Assembly: GCA_036417435.1 (NCBI GenBank)
Contig: CM070899.1
Location: 69,663,001 to 69,727,000 of the forward strand
Length of the DNA stretch: 64,000 nt
Direction of reading: 5' to 3'
Origin: Inia geoffrensis
Taxonomy: Eukaryota > Chordata > Mammalia > Artiodactyla > Iniidae
Positions within the stretch are counted from its first letter, which is position 1. Each line of letters opens with the position of its first letter. Shown piece by piece: positions 22,481-34,135 of the stretch. The notes under the pieces are model-generated. The model ran no database searches and had not been told where the DNA came from. It worked only from the letters and a program-made list of their open reading frames with translations. The position numbers and the translations under genes were made by a program.

Positions 22481-23280
22481 AAGTGCAACATCAGAAATGA
22501 CCACAGGCTGTTGCTATTTGCCCACAATTTGGGGAATAGCATTTCTTATTGTACAGGAATTTTAAAAAAATTTATCATACATAGTATATATTATATGTAC
22601 ATATATGATTATGAATATTGAATGTATGTATAAACACACGATCTCAACACTTTGGTTCTATTTGTTTACCCATGGAAATGAAAATTCTTTATTTTAACAT
22701 ACAAGTACACTAGAAGAAAATAATGTAGAATATATGATTTTTACTTTTTCCATTGTTTTTAGACTATTTAAAAATATCTAGTATTGTCTTTTAAGCTTTC
22801 ATAATTTGGTATAAAGGTTTTTTATATATGCAACTATTTTTGAAAAAACATAGGCATATTGTCTTCACAGGTGTATTTGTTCACAATCATACATATCTCT
22901 ATGGTAGATTCTTAAGATAGCTGAAATCCTGGCATTTTTAGTTGTATTTCTTCCTGTCATTTGCCTTGTTATTGAGTGATAGACCCTTATTCACATGTAA
23001 ATTGTCAGTCTCTTCAAACAAGTCTAGCTTATTGTCTCCAGCCTTCTTTTATAACTTTAACATATTTGTGGGAAAGAACTAAAGATTCAGAAAAATTAAT
23101 CATTTCACTAATCAAGCCTGTCCACTTCACATTTTATAAAGATAAATTAGCACACTATTTTAGAACTCAGTATCATCTGTTTTTTGACCTCTAATATTAG
23201 TATTTAAAGAAACTTCCTTTTGTGTTTGTTATTTTTCATTCAGTAGCACCCAGCTATTAACATGGTTTTAAAAGAAAACC
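22481..23280. other. Unassigned AT-rich sequence
   Basis: Strongly AT-rich at 22560-22860. No gene. Confidence 0.45.
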
Positions 23281-23294
23281 TTCTATTTGTTGTT
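23281..23294. repeat. Target-site duplication, left copy
   Basis: ttctatttgttgtt, identical to 24920-24933. A further ttg-rich run follows and probably grew from the L1 tail junction. Confidence 0.85.
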
Positions 23295-24919
23295 GTTGTT
23301 GTTTTAATTTTGATTTTATTGAAGTATAGTTGATTTACAATGTTGTGTTAGTTTCACGCGTACAGCAAAGTGATTCAGTTATACATACACATATATTTAT
23401 TCTTTTTTAGATTCTTTTCTCATATAGGTTATTACAAAATATTGCGTAGAGTTCCCTGTGCTATACAGTAGATCCTTGTTGGATATCTATCTTATATATA
23501 GTAGTGTGTGTATGTTCATCCCAAGCTCCCGATTTATCCCTCTCCACCACATTTCCCCTTTGGTAACTGTAAGCTTGTTGTTGATATCTGTAAGTTTGTT
23601 TCTGTTTTGTGAGTAAACTCATTTGTACCATTTTTTAATTAGATTCCACATATGAGTGATACATGATACTTGTCTTTCTCTGACTTACTTTGCTTAGTAT
23701 GATAATATCTAGGTCCATTCATATTGCTACAAATGGTATTATTTCATTCTTTTTTATGGCTGAGTAATATTCCAATGTATGTATGTACCACATCTTTATC
23801 CACTCCTCTGTTGATGGTTGGCGATTGTAAATGGTGCTGCAATGAACATCGGGGTACATGTGTCTTTTGAGATTATGGTTTTCTCTGGATATGTGCCCAG
23901 GAGTGGGATTGCTGGATCATATGGCAGTTCTATTTTTAGTTTTTTAAGGAACCTCCATACTGTTCTCCATAGTGGTTGTACCAATTTACATTCCCACCAA
24001 CAGTGTAGGAGGGTTCCCTTTTCTCCACACCCTCTCCAGCATTTATTGTTTGTAGACTTTTTGATGATGGCCATTCTGACTGGTGTGAGGTGATAGATAC
24101 CTCATTGTAGTTTTGATTTGCATTTCTCTAATAACTAGTGATGTTGAGCATCTTTTCATGTGACTGTTAGCCATCAGTATATATTCTTTGGAGAAATGTC
24201 TTTTTAGGTCTTCTGCCCATTTTTTGATTGGGTTGTTTGTTTTTTTGATATTGAGCTGCATGAGCTATTTGTATATTTTGGAGACTAATCCTTTGTCTGT
24301 TGCTTCATTTGCAAATATTTTCTCCTATTCCATGGGTTGTCTTTTCATTTTGTTTATGATTTCCTTTGCTGTGCAGAAGCTGTTAAGTTTAATTAGGTCC
24401 CATTTCTTTATTTTTATTACTCTAGGTGGTGGATAAAAAAGATATTGCTGTGATTATGTCAAAGAGTGTTCTGCCTATGTTTGTGTGATTTATGTCAGAG
24501 TGATTTATGCTGTGATTTATGTCAAAGAGTGTTCTGCCTATGTTTTCCTCTAAGAGTTTTATAGTGTCTGGCCTTACATTTAAGTCTTTGATCCATTTTG
24601 AGTTTATTTTTGTGTATGGTGTGAGGGAGTTTCTAACTTCATTGATTTACATGTGGCTGTCAACACCCAACCACTTGCTGAAGAGACTGTCTTTTCTCCA
24701 TTGTATATTCCTGCCTCCTTTGTTGAAGATTAATTAACCATAGATGTGTGGGTTTATTTCTGGGCTTTCTATCCTGTTCCCTTAATCTATGTTTCTGTTT
24801 TTGTGCCAGCACCATACTGTTTTGATTACTATAGCTTTGTAGTATAGTCTGAAGTCAGGGAGTCTGATTCCTCCAGCTCTGTTTCAACTACTCAGGATTA
24901 CTTTGGCTATTTGGGGTCT
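23295..24919 (-). mobile_element. 5'-truncated L1 (ORF2 C-terminus and 3' UTR), antisense
   Basis: The left part, to about 23800, is the complement of an L1 3' UTR (gaagtatagttgatttacaa, then gatgattcagttatacat-like text). The right part is antisense ORF2. A minus-strand frame at 23796-24074 carries the C-terminal cysteine motif, with spacing C-x3-C-x7-H-x4-C, followed by the usual aromatic and leucine-rich stretch and a PAIPLLG motif. A second frame at 24043-24261 has the [14 protein letters not shown] motif that comes just before it. The two overlap out of phase, so ORF2 is frameshifted. The reverse-transcriptase domain is absent because of 5' truncation. A perfect 14-bp target duplication brackets it. 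Confidence 0.9.
24446..24569. repeat. 62-bp tandem duplication inside the L1
   Basis: tgctgtgattatgtcaaaga at 24446 recurs as tgctgtgatttatgtcaaag at 24508, and both continue into gtgttctgcctatgttt. The repeat unit is about 62 bp and is absent from the L1 copy at 62 kb, so it arose in this copy or its direct source. Confidence 0.7.
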
Positions 24920-24933
24920 TTCTATTTGTTGTT
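24920..24933. repeat. Target-site duplication, right copy
   Basis: Identical 14-bp partner of 23281-23294. Confidence 0.85.
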
Positions 24934-25578
24934 AATTTAAATGACTTTCAAAATCAGTCTCTTAAATTCCCTTGATATATGATAATCTTCTAGTCCTTTA
25001 AAATCCTCAGTTAAAAAGTGCACATGAAGATAGCCTGTCATTAATTCCATACCAACTCACAAAGTAACAATCGCTAAGAGAAACTAAAAGCAATCACAAC
25101 TTTATTCCTGTTATTTTTAAATATAGGAACATCTACTGCCAATGTATAATGTACAGTCCAAATTTCAAATGCAGACTTGACTGTTGGGTTAATGACTGGA
25201 GCTCCATATTAAATGTAATAAAATCTGACTGAAGGTTCTGTGCAATGCTCATAACATGCTACATTGTGAACGCCAAGGCTTAAACTCCCTAATATGAAGT
25301 AAAACATTATAAGACAAATCTGTCACGGATATGCATTTTTAAATTGTCATGAGGTTATTTCCCTTTCTGACCATTTCATTTTTAGTGAACAAATATAATG
25401 AATAATAATGACATATGCTAAATAAAAAAACCTTACTATATTTAATTGTGTGAGAATTAACTTGCATAGTTTACTATGTTTAAGAATTTCTTAATTATAG
25501 TACTAAATTGGCTTTCCCCCAAATTAAAAATTTTAGGTTATGAATAAATATATAGGTTATGAATATATGTTATGAAAA
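24934..25578. other. Unassigned AT-rich sequence
   Basis: No gene. The sequence 24940-25330 appears single-copy. Confidence 0.45.
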
Positions 25579-25595
25579 AATATATATATATATAC
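25579..25595. repeat. (TA)n simple repeat
   Basis: Short TA run just before the L1 end at 25.6 kb. Confidence 0.8.
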
Positions 25596-26230
25596 CTTTT
25601 GACTGTCTTTATCCAATTCCTCCTTTCCCCACCCCCTGCCTCTGGTAACCACACATCTGATCTCCTTTTTCTATTAGTTTGTTTGTTTATTTTTGAAGTA
25701 TAATTGACCTACAATACTATGTTAGTTCCTGTTATACAACAATATGATTTGATATTTCTACACATTTCAAAATGATCACCACTTACAATGTGTCAGCACA
25801 CAAAGGTATTACATAGTTATTGACTATATTCCCCACACTGTACATTTCATACCCATTGCTCATTTACTTTACAACTGGAAGTTTGTACCTCTTAATCTCC
25901 ATCACCTATTTCTTTCCTCCCCTGCTCCCCTTCTGGCAACCACCTGTTTGTTCTCTGTATCTATAAATCTATTTCTGTTTTGTTATGTTTGCTTATTTGT
26001 TTTGTTTTATAGATTCCACATATGAGTGAAATCGTACAATATTTGTTTTTTTCTGTCTGACTTATTTCACTTAGCATAATACTCTCTAGGTCCATTCACA
26101 TTATCTCAAATGGCAAGACTTCATCTTTTTTTATAGCTCAGTGATATTTCATTGTATGTATATACACCACATCTTCTTTATCCATTCAACCATTGGTGGG
26201 CACTTGGGTTGCTTCCATATCTTGGCATAT
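25596..26230 (-). repeat. Older L1 3' end, antisense
   Basis: Complement of an L1 3' UTR of an older subfamily: gaagtataattgacctacaa, gttagttcctgttatacaac, gtttgtacctcttaatctcc, ccttctggcaaccacctgtt, then gattccacatatgagtgaaa and ttcattgtatgtatatacac. The order parallels the young L1s at 23.3 and 61 kb but diverges in wording. It is 5' truncated near 26230. It lacks a visible target duplication. Confidence 0.8.
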
Positions 26231-27325
26231 TGAATATTTTTAAGAAACACAAAAGTATAAAGGATCATAAAGCGTTAATTCATGTTTCCACTACCAAGAT
26301 TTATATTGACTTCTTCAGTTCTTAGAATGAGTAGGTATGGGAGAAAGTAAACTTAGAAATTCTTTTTTCATGATAATGGACAATTATTTTTCTTTTACAA
26401 AGACTATATTACAAAATCAAAGACACAAAAATGACTTTTTTATTAATATTTATTTAATAATAAAAGTTTGGGTGATTAATAAAGTACAAAATTTATAAAG
26501 AAGAATCAAAGGAATATTTTGGAGAAGGAATTTTGGAAATAAATATTTGCTTATTTGTTCTCAATAAAATTTTGATTTAGGTTTGCTTTAAGCTTGAAAA
26601 TATAAGGATCCAAATACAGATATGAAGACAGAGAGTTACAAGCTTGAATTTTAAGTTATGAGTGCTCTTGACATAGAGTAAAACTTTATTGATTACAACT
26701 TCTAAAGCACCTTGGTCTTTATGGGAATTATCAGAACACATACTAGACAGGTGAATGAATGAGTGCTTGTTACGTATGCAATGACTCATTCTTAGCAGCT
26801 TCATTTCGTAAATGTGTGTTTCATTTTGTTTTACAAAAGAGAGACAAATATGTTATTCAGTCCTGGACTCTGAAGTCTTAGCGATCTGTTTTAAAATAGT
26901 TGATTACCCCAAAATCTATGTTTTTGCCCAGGTTATGAGAATGAAGTTTTTCTAAAAGGTGTTCTAGAATAACTCTCATAGGAGAGACAAAACTGATGCA
27001 AAAGTTATTTTTTCTATATTAGTTACAACACAGTATTTTCCAAAATTGTGTTAATTAGTAAAATAAGAATAATTCTTCTGACAAAATTACTAGACAAGAT
27101 TTTTTCAATATTGGTAATGTCTTACGTAAGAAAAGTGTTTCTGAAAAGTTATCATATCCGTGTTGAAGTATCACAGCAGCTCACTGACCTATAAAGTACT
27201 AATGAAACTCCGGATACCAAATTCTAACTTAAAAATTACTTACCCTTTTAACCATGACTTTCTTGATTCCCCAGTCAGCATTTCTAGGTTTTCCTGTTTA
27301 TTTGCATTGCTAAAGTTTAATTTGT
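26231..27325. other. Unassigned AT-rich sequence
   Basis: No gene or confident repeat; a 75-codon minus-strand frame at 26577-26804 has no motif. Confidence 0.45.
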
Positions 27326-27509
27326 ATAAGCACTAATTACTCTGCATGTATTAGCTAATTTATAGTCTTGACACCCTGTGAGGTATGTCCAATTATTATC
27401 ACCTTTTACAGATAAGGATATTGAGAAGAGGTGAATAGCCAGGATTTCAGATCCACACAATCTAGCTCTAGAGCCGACACTCTTAATTGCTATACTATAT
27501 GACTGCTAG
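27326..27509 (-). repeat. MIR SINE, antisense
   Basis: Complement MIR: actctgcatgtattagctaa, gacaccctgtgaggtatgtc, caccttttacagataaggat, and toward the head agatccacacaatctagctc, with ctcttaattgctatactata at the right edge. Confidence 0.75.
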
Positions 27510-27639
27510 TACCTTATTTCCTAGTATAAGGATGAGACCAACCTCACCATTTATATTAAGTAAAGGAAAATTATATTGCATAATCCACTCCACAAGATCC
27601 TTCTGCCAGTAGTCCTAATCCAGCAAAAGCTATCTGTAT

Positions 27640-27840
27640 TTACTGAAGAATTACTGTGTACAAGGCTTAGAGTCAGATTGTGGGAAAATACAAAGGTACA
27701 CATTTTGGTCTTAAAGAAATCTAGAAACCTAGGTGGGAAAATGGATATGTTCACAAATAGACATACAAGTAAAATACTATGATAGCATAGAGAAAATCAT
27801 GGAAATTCCAATCTGAGCTAAGTAAAGGGGATGAGAAAAG
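27640..27840 (-). repeat. LINE/L2 fragment, antisense
   Basis: tgaagaattactgtgtacaa, ggcttagagtc, ttttggtcttaaagaaatct and atagacatacaagtaaaata follow the order of the L2 terminus on the complement strand, with heavy divergence. Confidence 0.45.
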
Positions 27841-28049
27841 AAAGAGAGCAATCAATATTAAGAGCATCTGGCATAGAAATTAAGATAACATGCATGTTTG
27901 ACACCAATCAGAGTATTTTCTTAAAATAAGTACAAGAAGTGCAAAGAATTTAAGTTAATTAAATTCTCATTTATTTTCCAAAAGAGAGGAGACCATTAAA
28001 CAGAAGATAGTTTATATCCCTATCCTTTAATACACCCATATAAATGCAC
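27841..28049. other. Unassigned sequence
   Basis: No feature. Confidence 0.4.
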
Positions 28050-28065
28050 ATATTTTATATATATG

Positions 28066-28106
<41 letters not shown>

Positions 28107-28145
28107 ACATATATATATATATATATACACATATATATATATATT
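28050..28145. repeat. (TA)n/(CATA)n alternating tract
   Basis: About 95 bp of almost pure alternating purine-pyrimidine with TATATA runs, interrupted by TG and CACA steps. It is self-complementary and can form cruciforms. Likely length-variable. Confidence 0.9.
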
Positions 28146-29385
28146 ACAAAGAGAAATATAAGTTACCGTTTTCTAGGATGAGCCATGGCGTACACCTTTT
28201 TAACTTAATTCATGAGACAGGGACCATCTCCATACCATCGATAGAGTGGTGAGGCATTTCTGGTACAGTTCTGGCATCAGACCCGCTAGCGTGTAACACT
28301 CAACTCTCAAACTGTATGGGAGAACATTACCTGAGGTCCAGTGGAAGATGAATATGAAGACGAGGCAATAGCTACTTCTTGCTTTGTGTGCTTGAGGGAA
28401 GTGGTTTGCAGAAGTAATAAGTCTAGAATTCATCAGTCCCATTTCCTTTAGCTTTGTTGATATGATGATATTAAATGAGATTTTTAAATTATTGCTAATG
28501 ATCCTCTTTGAATTAGTGTTTGTGGCTTTTAAAGAACTTCAGAATTAGCTCACAGGGAAACAATGATAACCTTAATTTTGAGAAAGACATTTTCTCAATA
28601 AGGTATTAAAAAGAATCACCTGCTTGCTCCTAGGATGGGGTTGGAGAAACTTACAAAAACATGTGTATACAAAAATGCTTTTAGAATAGAGAAAGATTTT
28701 TCAAAAGGTAGAAAATATACTATTTCAAGAGCAAATATATTAACTGTGATTAAGTCTTATACTTAGCTCAGAGATTCCTGGCAGCCAATAACAAGGAAAG
28801 GAGGATGGATTTCATAAATCTTATTATCTTGTAAAAGATATAGATTGCTTCTTCAAAGGAAGACATTTTTTGTTACTAAATTCTAAAAAAATTTTATAAT
28901 GGACATTGAACAAAATATGTAGAAGGTATTTCCAATGATAGTTTTGTATGGTTTTTCCCCTTAGGCTCTTGGTAAAAATCAAGGGCATCACATCAAAATC
29001 TTAGTAATATATAAATTATTTAAAATAATTTTATTTGTATTTTTAATAAATAATTTATAAATTACTTAATAAATCTATTATAGTGGGGAGCTTAGATAAT
29101 GTGGTCTAAGCTTACTGCTTTCTGATTTAATTTGCTATGAGGCAGTTCTCAGTCTATTAGACATATGATCCACACATTCCTTTAAACATTCTCTTTTCTT
29201 TTTATATGTACTGCTTCTTTGAGCTTTTGAATGAAAACTAGATACGGAAATGTGTCCTCTCTACTGAGAATTATGTCATTAACAAAGCACATTTTAAATA
29301 CAGATTCTGTATTAGGAGTAAGCATGTTTATCTCTCAGATGTTTAATGTAGCAGTATAAAGTACAGATGTAGAAACAAAATGTTA
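28146..29385. other. Unassigned sequence
   Basis: No gene. 28180-28450 is less AT-rich and carries several CpG steps, but no family was recognised. 28990-29080 is A/T only. Confidence 0.4.
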
Positions 29386-29389
29386 AGGT

Positions 29390-29530
29390 CCAAATGCAAA
29401 ATCCACTCTCTTTTTAGTTGTGGGACGTTGCTGCTTTAGTATCTTCTATAAAATGGGATTAACAATAGGGAGTACTTTAGGGTTTAAGCAAGGATTTAAT
29501 ACATATATGACACATAATTAGCACCATGTA
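29390..29530 (+). repeat. MIR fragment
   Basis: aaatgcaaaatccactctct, gttgtgggacgttgctgctt, agtatcttctataaaatggg, attaacaatagggagtactt and tgacacataattagcacc follow the order of the MIR core and 3' half. Confidence 0.5.
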
Positions 29531-30837
29531 ATTGAGGACTCCTATTGTCTCAGATGAGTGCCTGTGAGTTTCACATGTTGTTACACCTTCAGGAAGTCAG
29601 ACTGGTTTCTATTTGTAGAGAAGAGCTCCCTCCTGCACAGAGGAGTTGAAAGATGCCAACCCTCAGGGCTAGTCTTTTTCTTTAAGAAGCTGCTTGTGAG
29701 CTACTCAAATTCCTGAAAAAGTATTAAATGAAAACTTACAGTTATACATCAAAGTGAATGGCAGAAATCATTTTACCCTGAAACTTTGAGTAAGTCCTCT
29801 ACCTCAGCCATGATGGGGCTACAGTGTTATACCTTTGAAATGTTTGACTTTGAATTATGCCAAAATCATCAACTAAACTAGCAAAAGTTAGTAGTTAAAC
29901 TCATTTCTAGGAAATTAAATACTTGATTGGATTGTTTAATACTGGCAACACAAATTTCAGTTTTAGTAGAATTGATATCAGGAATGTTATGAGTTAGCAA
30001 TAACAAGGCAAGAACTTGTAAAATGTAAAGATTTGAAGAGACAGGCAAAGGGTAATTCAGCCTATACCATGACATTTCTGTAGTGCTACTTAAAATATTT
30101 CATAATATGACTATGGGTTTCATTGTAAACATAGTTTAGGGAAGAAAAGATAGCATACTGTTGAACACAAAGTACTCTGCAAGTTTCCTAGCATGTCCAC
30201 TGGAGAATCCCAGTGACTCATGTCTTTCTCTTCCTCTCTCTGACTGAACTGCCCCCAAAGCTCAGGGTCACAATAATTAATTAAGAAGTGCTATCTATGA
30301 TGCATTTTTAATTTACCCAATGTAATCTCCTCCCTGAAATCACCACTGCAACACCTATAGTGACCAGTGCTAATATTAATAATAAAACAAAAGATCATTA
30401 TTTCTCTGGATCAAATATGCTTCTTTATTAGTCATAGATTATTAATAATTGTATTGTTTTATCTCTCTTTAATTTGAGTCAGTCCACTGGACGTAGAGCA
30501 TATTGCAAAGCTACTCACAAGCCCTAGGACTCAAAGGGCTTCAATAACAATTACTTGAGTTGGTTTAAAAGGAATTAAAGAGGTAAACATTCCAAATCAT
30601 CTATTGAAATTTTCTTTAAAGGTCATAAATAGCTTGTTGTTTAAATATCAAGGACTTTGGCTGGACATCAATAGGAATGTCAGAATAGCAACTTCAAAAT
30701 TTTACTCCTATGTAAGCGAATGGGAATATTTGCAAAATAGTCAAAATAACTTTTTCAGGACTCTGGAAAATACCTCAAACCTGCAATCATTCAAGGAGCA
30801 TTTATTCAAGAAAAATGGTTGAATTCCCACTAAGAAC
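29531..30837. other. Unassigned sequence
   Basis: No gene; the frame at 30604-30822 (72 codons) lacks motifs and homology that I recognise. Confidence 0.45.
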
Positions 30838-32386
30838 AGCAAGGTTTGTGGTATTTTAACATGCCCTGATTCCACCACCTTCTCCCCAGATCTGGAGTAG
30901 CCTTGCAAAACAACACCCCCAAAATCATGAAAGTAAGCAGCTTAGCAGCCACTGGAAGGATCACAATGAGTTGGAGACTTTTTAAAGGCTCATTTTCAGA
31001 GAATTGTCATCAGTTGACTTGTTCAGTAGTTCTCTGGAAATCTCCAGTTGCAGAGCATGCTTTTACTTGAGCCAACTCGGAGATCACTCAATGAAAACAG
31101 CACTTTTACCTGAGGGAAAACTATCAATTGAAATTGTTTAACATCACCCCTGTCTAAGGCAGCGATAACAGTTGGAGCAAATAAGAAGATGACCCCAAAA
31201 TGCTAGGGAATGAGATGTCCATAGGGGACTTTGAAAGGCTCCTACATATTCCTGAGAATCTAGAAGGCCATGCATGTTCAGAGGTGTGCACATCCCCAGG
31301 ATTCTGTGAATACCCAGGAAAGCTCTGAGAAGGCCCTAAGTGCTCACCTGTGGTTGACCTTGATGCCTATGAAGGCAGGAGATGAAGGCTAAAGCAGAGA
31401 TGTAAACTGACCACTCGGACATTGAAGGGATGCCTCAATACGTGCATAGAGAACCTCAGCAAAGGCTAAAAACTTATTGTTTTCAAGAATTTAAGAAAAT
31501 CTCTTTCTAATCATTAGGTAACTACTAAGTTAAGCTGACTAAGCAATAACTTCAGTGATCACACACAACAAAGAATATAGACTTTCCAAAATTACAATTA
31601 GTTCAGAAAAGTCACTAAATGAAGAAATATTACCAGCAGCAGCCACAATGAACCCTGGGGTTGGGAACCTGATTTCTAGAGTCGTCACATTATTTTCTTT
31701 TAAATGTCTAGTTTTGAACAACAACAACAACAACAAAAATTTGAGACATGTGAAGAAATAAGAAAATATGGCCTATCATAGGAATAAAAGAAATCCATAA
31801 AACTGCCCCTGAAGTAGTTCAGATGGTGGACTTACTATACAAAGCCTTTAAGTCAGTGATTTAAAATATGTCCAAAAGACTAAAGGAAACTATATCTAAA
31901 GGACTAAAAAAAAGTGTTATAATGGTGTCTCACCAAATAGAGAATGTCAATAAAAATATAGAAATTATATAAAAAAGACACAATTAGAAATTCTGGAATT
32001 GAAAAGCATAATAACTGAAATGAAAAATTCACTAAAGGCCTCAGTAGCAGATTTGAGCTAGCAGAAATGAAAGCCAGTGAACTTGAAGATAGGTCAATTG
32101 AGGTTATTCAACCTGAAGAACAGAAAAAAATGAATGAAAGAAGTGAACCGAGCCTCAGAGACCTGTGGGACACCATTAGCACACCAACATACACATAATG
32201 GGAGTCCCAGAAGGAGAGGAGAGAAAGAAAGAAGCAAAAAGACTACTTGAAAATAAACTTGGCCAAAAACTTCCCAAACATCTGCATATCAAGGAAGCTC
32301 AATAAATTCCAAGTAAGATAAACTCAAAGAGGTCCACACCCAGACACATTATAATCAAACTATCAAAAGCCAAAAACAAAGAATGA
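30838..32386 (+). mobile_element. Old L1 (L1M-type) 5' UTR and ORF1 region, left part
   Basis: Old mammalian L1 5' regions have a characteristic order that is seen here. ttttaacatgccctgattcc comes first, then a gaaaactatcaattgaaatt phrase, aacatcacccctgtctaagg, ggattctgtgaatacccagg and tgaccttgatgcctatgaag. Later come gttcagaaaagtcactaaat and agcagcagccacaatgaacc, then ORF1-related coiled-coil text (gaaattctggaattgaaaag, cagcctcagagacctgtggg-like, atgggagtcccagaaggaga). Stops interrupt all frames, so ORF1 is dead. A younger L1 interrupts it at 32387; the sequence resumes at 33751. Confidence 0.75.
32376..32386. repeat. Target-site duplication of the nested L1, left copy
   Basis: acaaagaatga here and at 33740-33750. 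The older L1 text reads continuously across the two copies. Confidence 0.75.
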
Positions 32387-32932
32387 ATCTTTTTTTTTAA
32401 GCATCTTTATTGGAGTATAATTGCTTTACAATGGTGTGTTAGTTTCTGCTTTATAACAAAGTGAATCAATTATACATATACATATATCTCCATATCTCTT
32501 CCTTCTTGTGTTTCCCTCCCTCCCACCCTCCCTATCCCACCCCTCTGGTTGGTTACAAAGCACCGAGCTGATCTCCCTGTGCTATGCGGCTGCTTCCCAC
32601 CAGCTATCTATTTTACATTTGGTAGTGTATATATGTCCATGCCACTCTATCACTTTGTCCCATCTTACCCTTCCCCCTCCCCATATCCTCAAGTCCATTC
32701 TCTAGTAGGTCTGCATCTTTATTCCCGTCTTGCCCCTAGGTTCTTCATGACCATTTTGTTTGTTTGTTTGTTTTAGATTCCATATATATGTGTTAGCATA
32801 TGGTATTTGTTTTTCTCTTTCTGACTTATTTCACTCTGTATGACAGACCCCAAGTCCATCCACCTCACTACAAATAACTCAATTTCATTTCTTTTTATGG
32901 CTGAGTAATATTCCATTGTATATATGTGCCAC
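32387..32932 (-). mobile_element. Nested L1, 3' segment (antisense)
   Basis: Starts with a T run (32391-32398), the complement of a poly(A) tail. The L1 3' UTR complement follows: tattggagtataattgcttt, then ggttacaaagcaccgagctg and aagtccattctctagtaggt, and ttatggctgagtaatattcc near its end. It stops at tgtatatatgtgccaca, inside the last codons of ORF2. The remainder of the same element continues at 32933 in the opposite orientation. A short minus-strand frame at 32773-32958 is the ORF2 C-terminal tail (motif [15 protein letters not shown]). Confidence 0.9.
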
Positions 32933-33739
32933 AACACCATACACAAAAATAAACTCAAAATGGACTAAAGACCTAAATGTAAGGCCAGACACTATCAAAG
33001 TCTTAGAGGAAAACATAGGCAGATCACTCTATGACATAAATCACAGCAAGGTCCTTTTTGATCCACCGCCTAGAGAAATTGAAATAAAAACAAAAATAAA
33101 CAAATGGGACCTAATGAAACTTAAAAGCTTTTGCACAGCAAAGGAAACCATAAACAAGACCAAAAGACAGCCCTCAGAATGGGAGAAAATATTTGCAAAT
33201 GAAGCAACTGACAAAGGATTAATCTCCAAAATATATAAGCAGTTCATGCAGCTCAATATCGAAAAAAAAAACCAACCCAATCCAAAAATGGGCAGAAGAC
33301 CTAAATAGACATTTCTCCAAAGATGATATACAGATTGCCAACAAACACATGAAAGAATTCTCAACATCATAAATCATTAGAGAATTGCAAATCAAAACCA
33401 CAATGAGATATCATCTCACACCAGTCAGAATGGCCATCATCAAAAAGTCTACAAACAATAAATGCTGGAGAGGGTGTGGAGAAAAGAGAACCCTCTTGCA
33501 CTGCTGGTGGTAATGTGAATTGGTACAGCCACTATGGAAAACAGTATGGAGGTCCCTTAAAAATCTACAAATAGAACTACCATCTGACCCAGCAATCCCA
33601 CTACTGGGCATATACCCTGAGAAAACCATAATTCAAAAAGAGTCATGTACCAAAATGTTCATTGCAGCTCTATTTGCAATAGCCAGGACATGGAAGCAAC
33701 CTAAGTGTCCATCAACAGATGAATGGATAAAGATGTGGC
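32933..33739 (+). mobile_element. Nested L1, inverted 5' segment (ORF2 C-terminal region)
   Basis: Sense-strand ORF2. The frame at 32916-33308 holds the family motifs [42 protein letters not shown] and [12 protein letters not shown]. The frame at 33520-33750 holds [22 protein letters not shown] and the KCPSTDEWIKMW motif. Between them the frame is broken (an A run at 33263-33270 shifts it, and a stop lies in the cysteine-motif region). The segment ends at gatgtggc, precisely where the antisense half begins in the normal gene order. That is the signature of twin priming. It is a dead copy. Confidence 0.9.
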
Positions 33740-33750
33740 ACAAAGAATGA
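33740..33750. repeat. Target-site duplication of the nested L1, right copy
   Basis: acaaagaatga, partner of 32376-32386. Confidence 0.75.
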
Positions 33751-34135
33751 CTCTTGGAAGAAACAAAGAGAAGTGATTCTTTATGTACAAGGGATCCTCA
33801 GTAAGATTAACAGGTAACTTCTCAATAGAGACTACACAGGCCAGAAAGAAGAGGAATGTCCTATTGAAGGTGCTGAAGGGAAAGGACTGTCAACTGAGAA
33901 GTTTATATCCACCAAGCTATCCTTAAAAACTTTAGGAGAATTTAACCAAGAGAATTTATTGCTAGCAGACCTGCCCTAAAAGAATACCAAAGAGAGACCT
34001 TTAGGCAGAAATGAATGGACACTAGACAGTAACTTAAATCCACAGGAAGAAATAAAGAGCACAAGTAAAGATAGCTACATAGGTAAATACAAAAGACAAT
34101 ACTATATTAATGCATTTTTTGTTTGTAGATTTTTT
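33751..34135 (+). mobile_element. Old L1 (L1M-type), right part after the nested L1
   Basis: Resumes the sense text broken at 32386: tacaagggatcctcagtaag, attaacaggtaacttctcaa, a gccagaaagaagaggaatgt segment, gtcaactgagaagtttatat, attgctagcagacctgccct and gaatggacactagacagtaa. This is the 3' part of ORF1 and the inter-ORF region. The end near 34135 is approximate; ORF2 does not follow. Confidence 0.7.

Noticed and set aside
23295..24919. Possible BovB LINE, which would point to a ruminant
   Set aside because: The ORF2 motifs and 3' UTR phrases are those of L1, not of BovB/RTE.
32916..33308. 130-codon frame that looks like a real protein
   Set aside because: It is L1 ORF2 C-terminal sequence in the inverted half of a nested dead L1, not a host gene.
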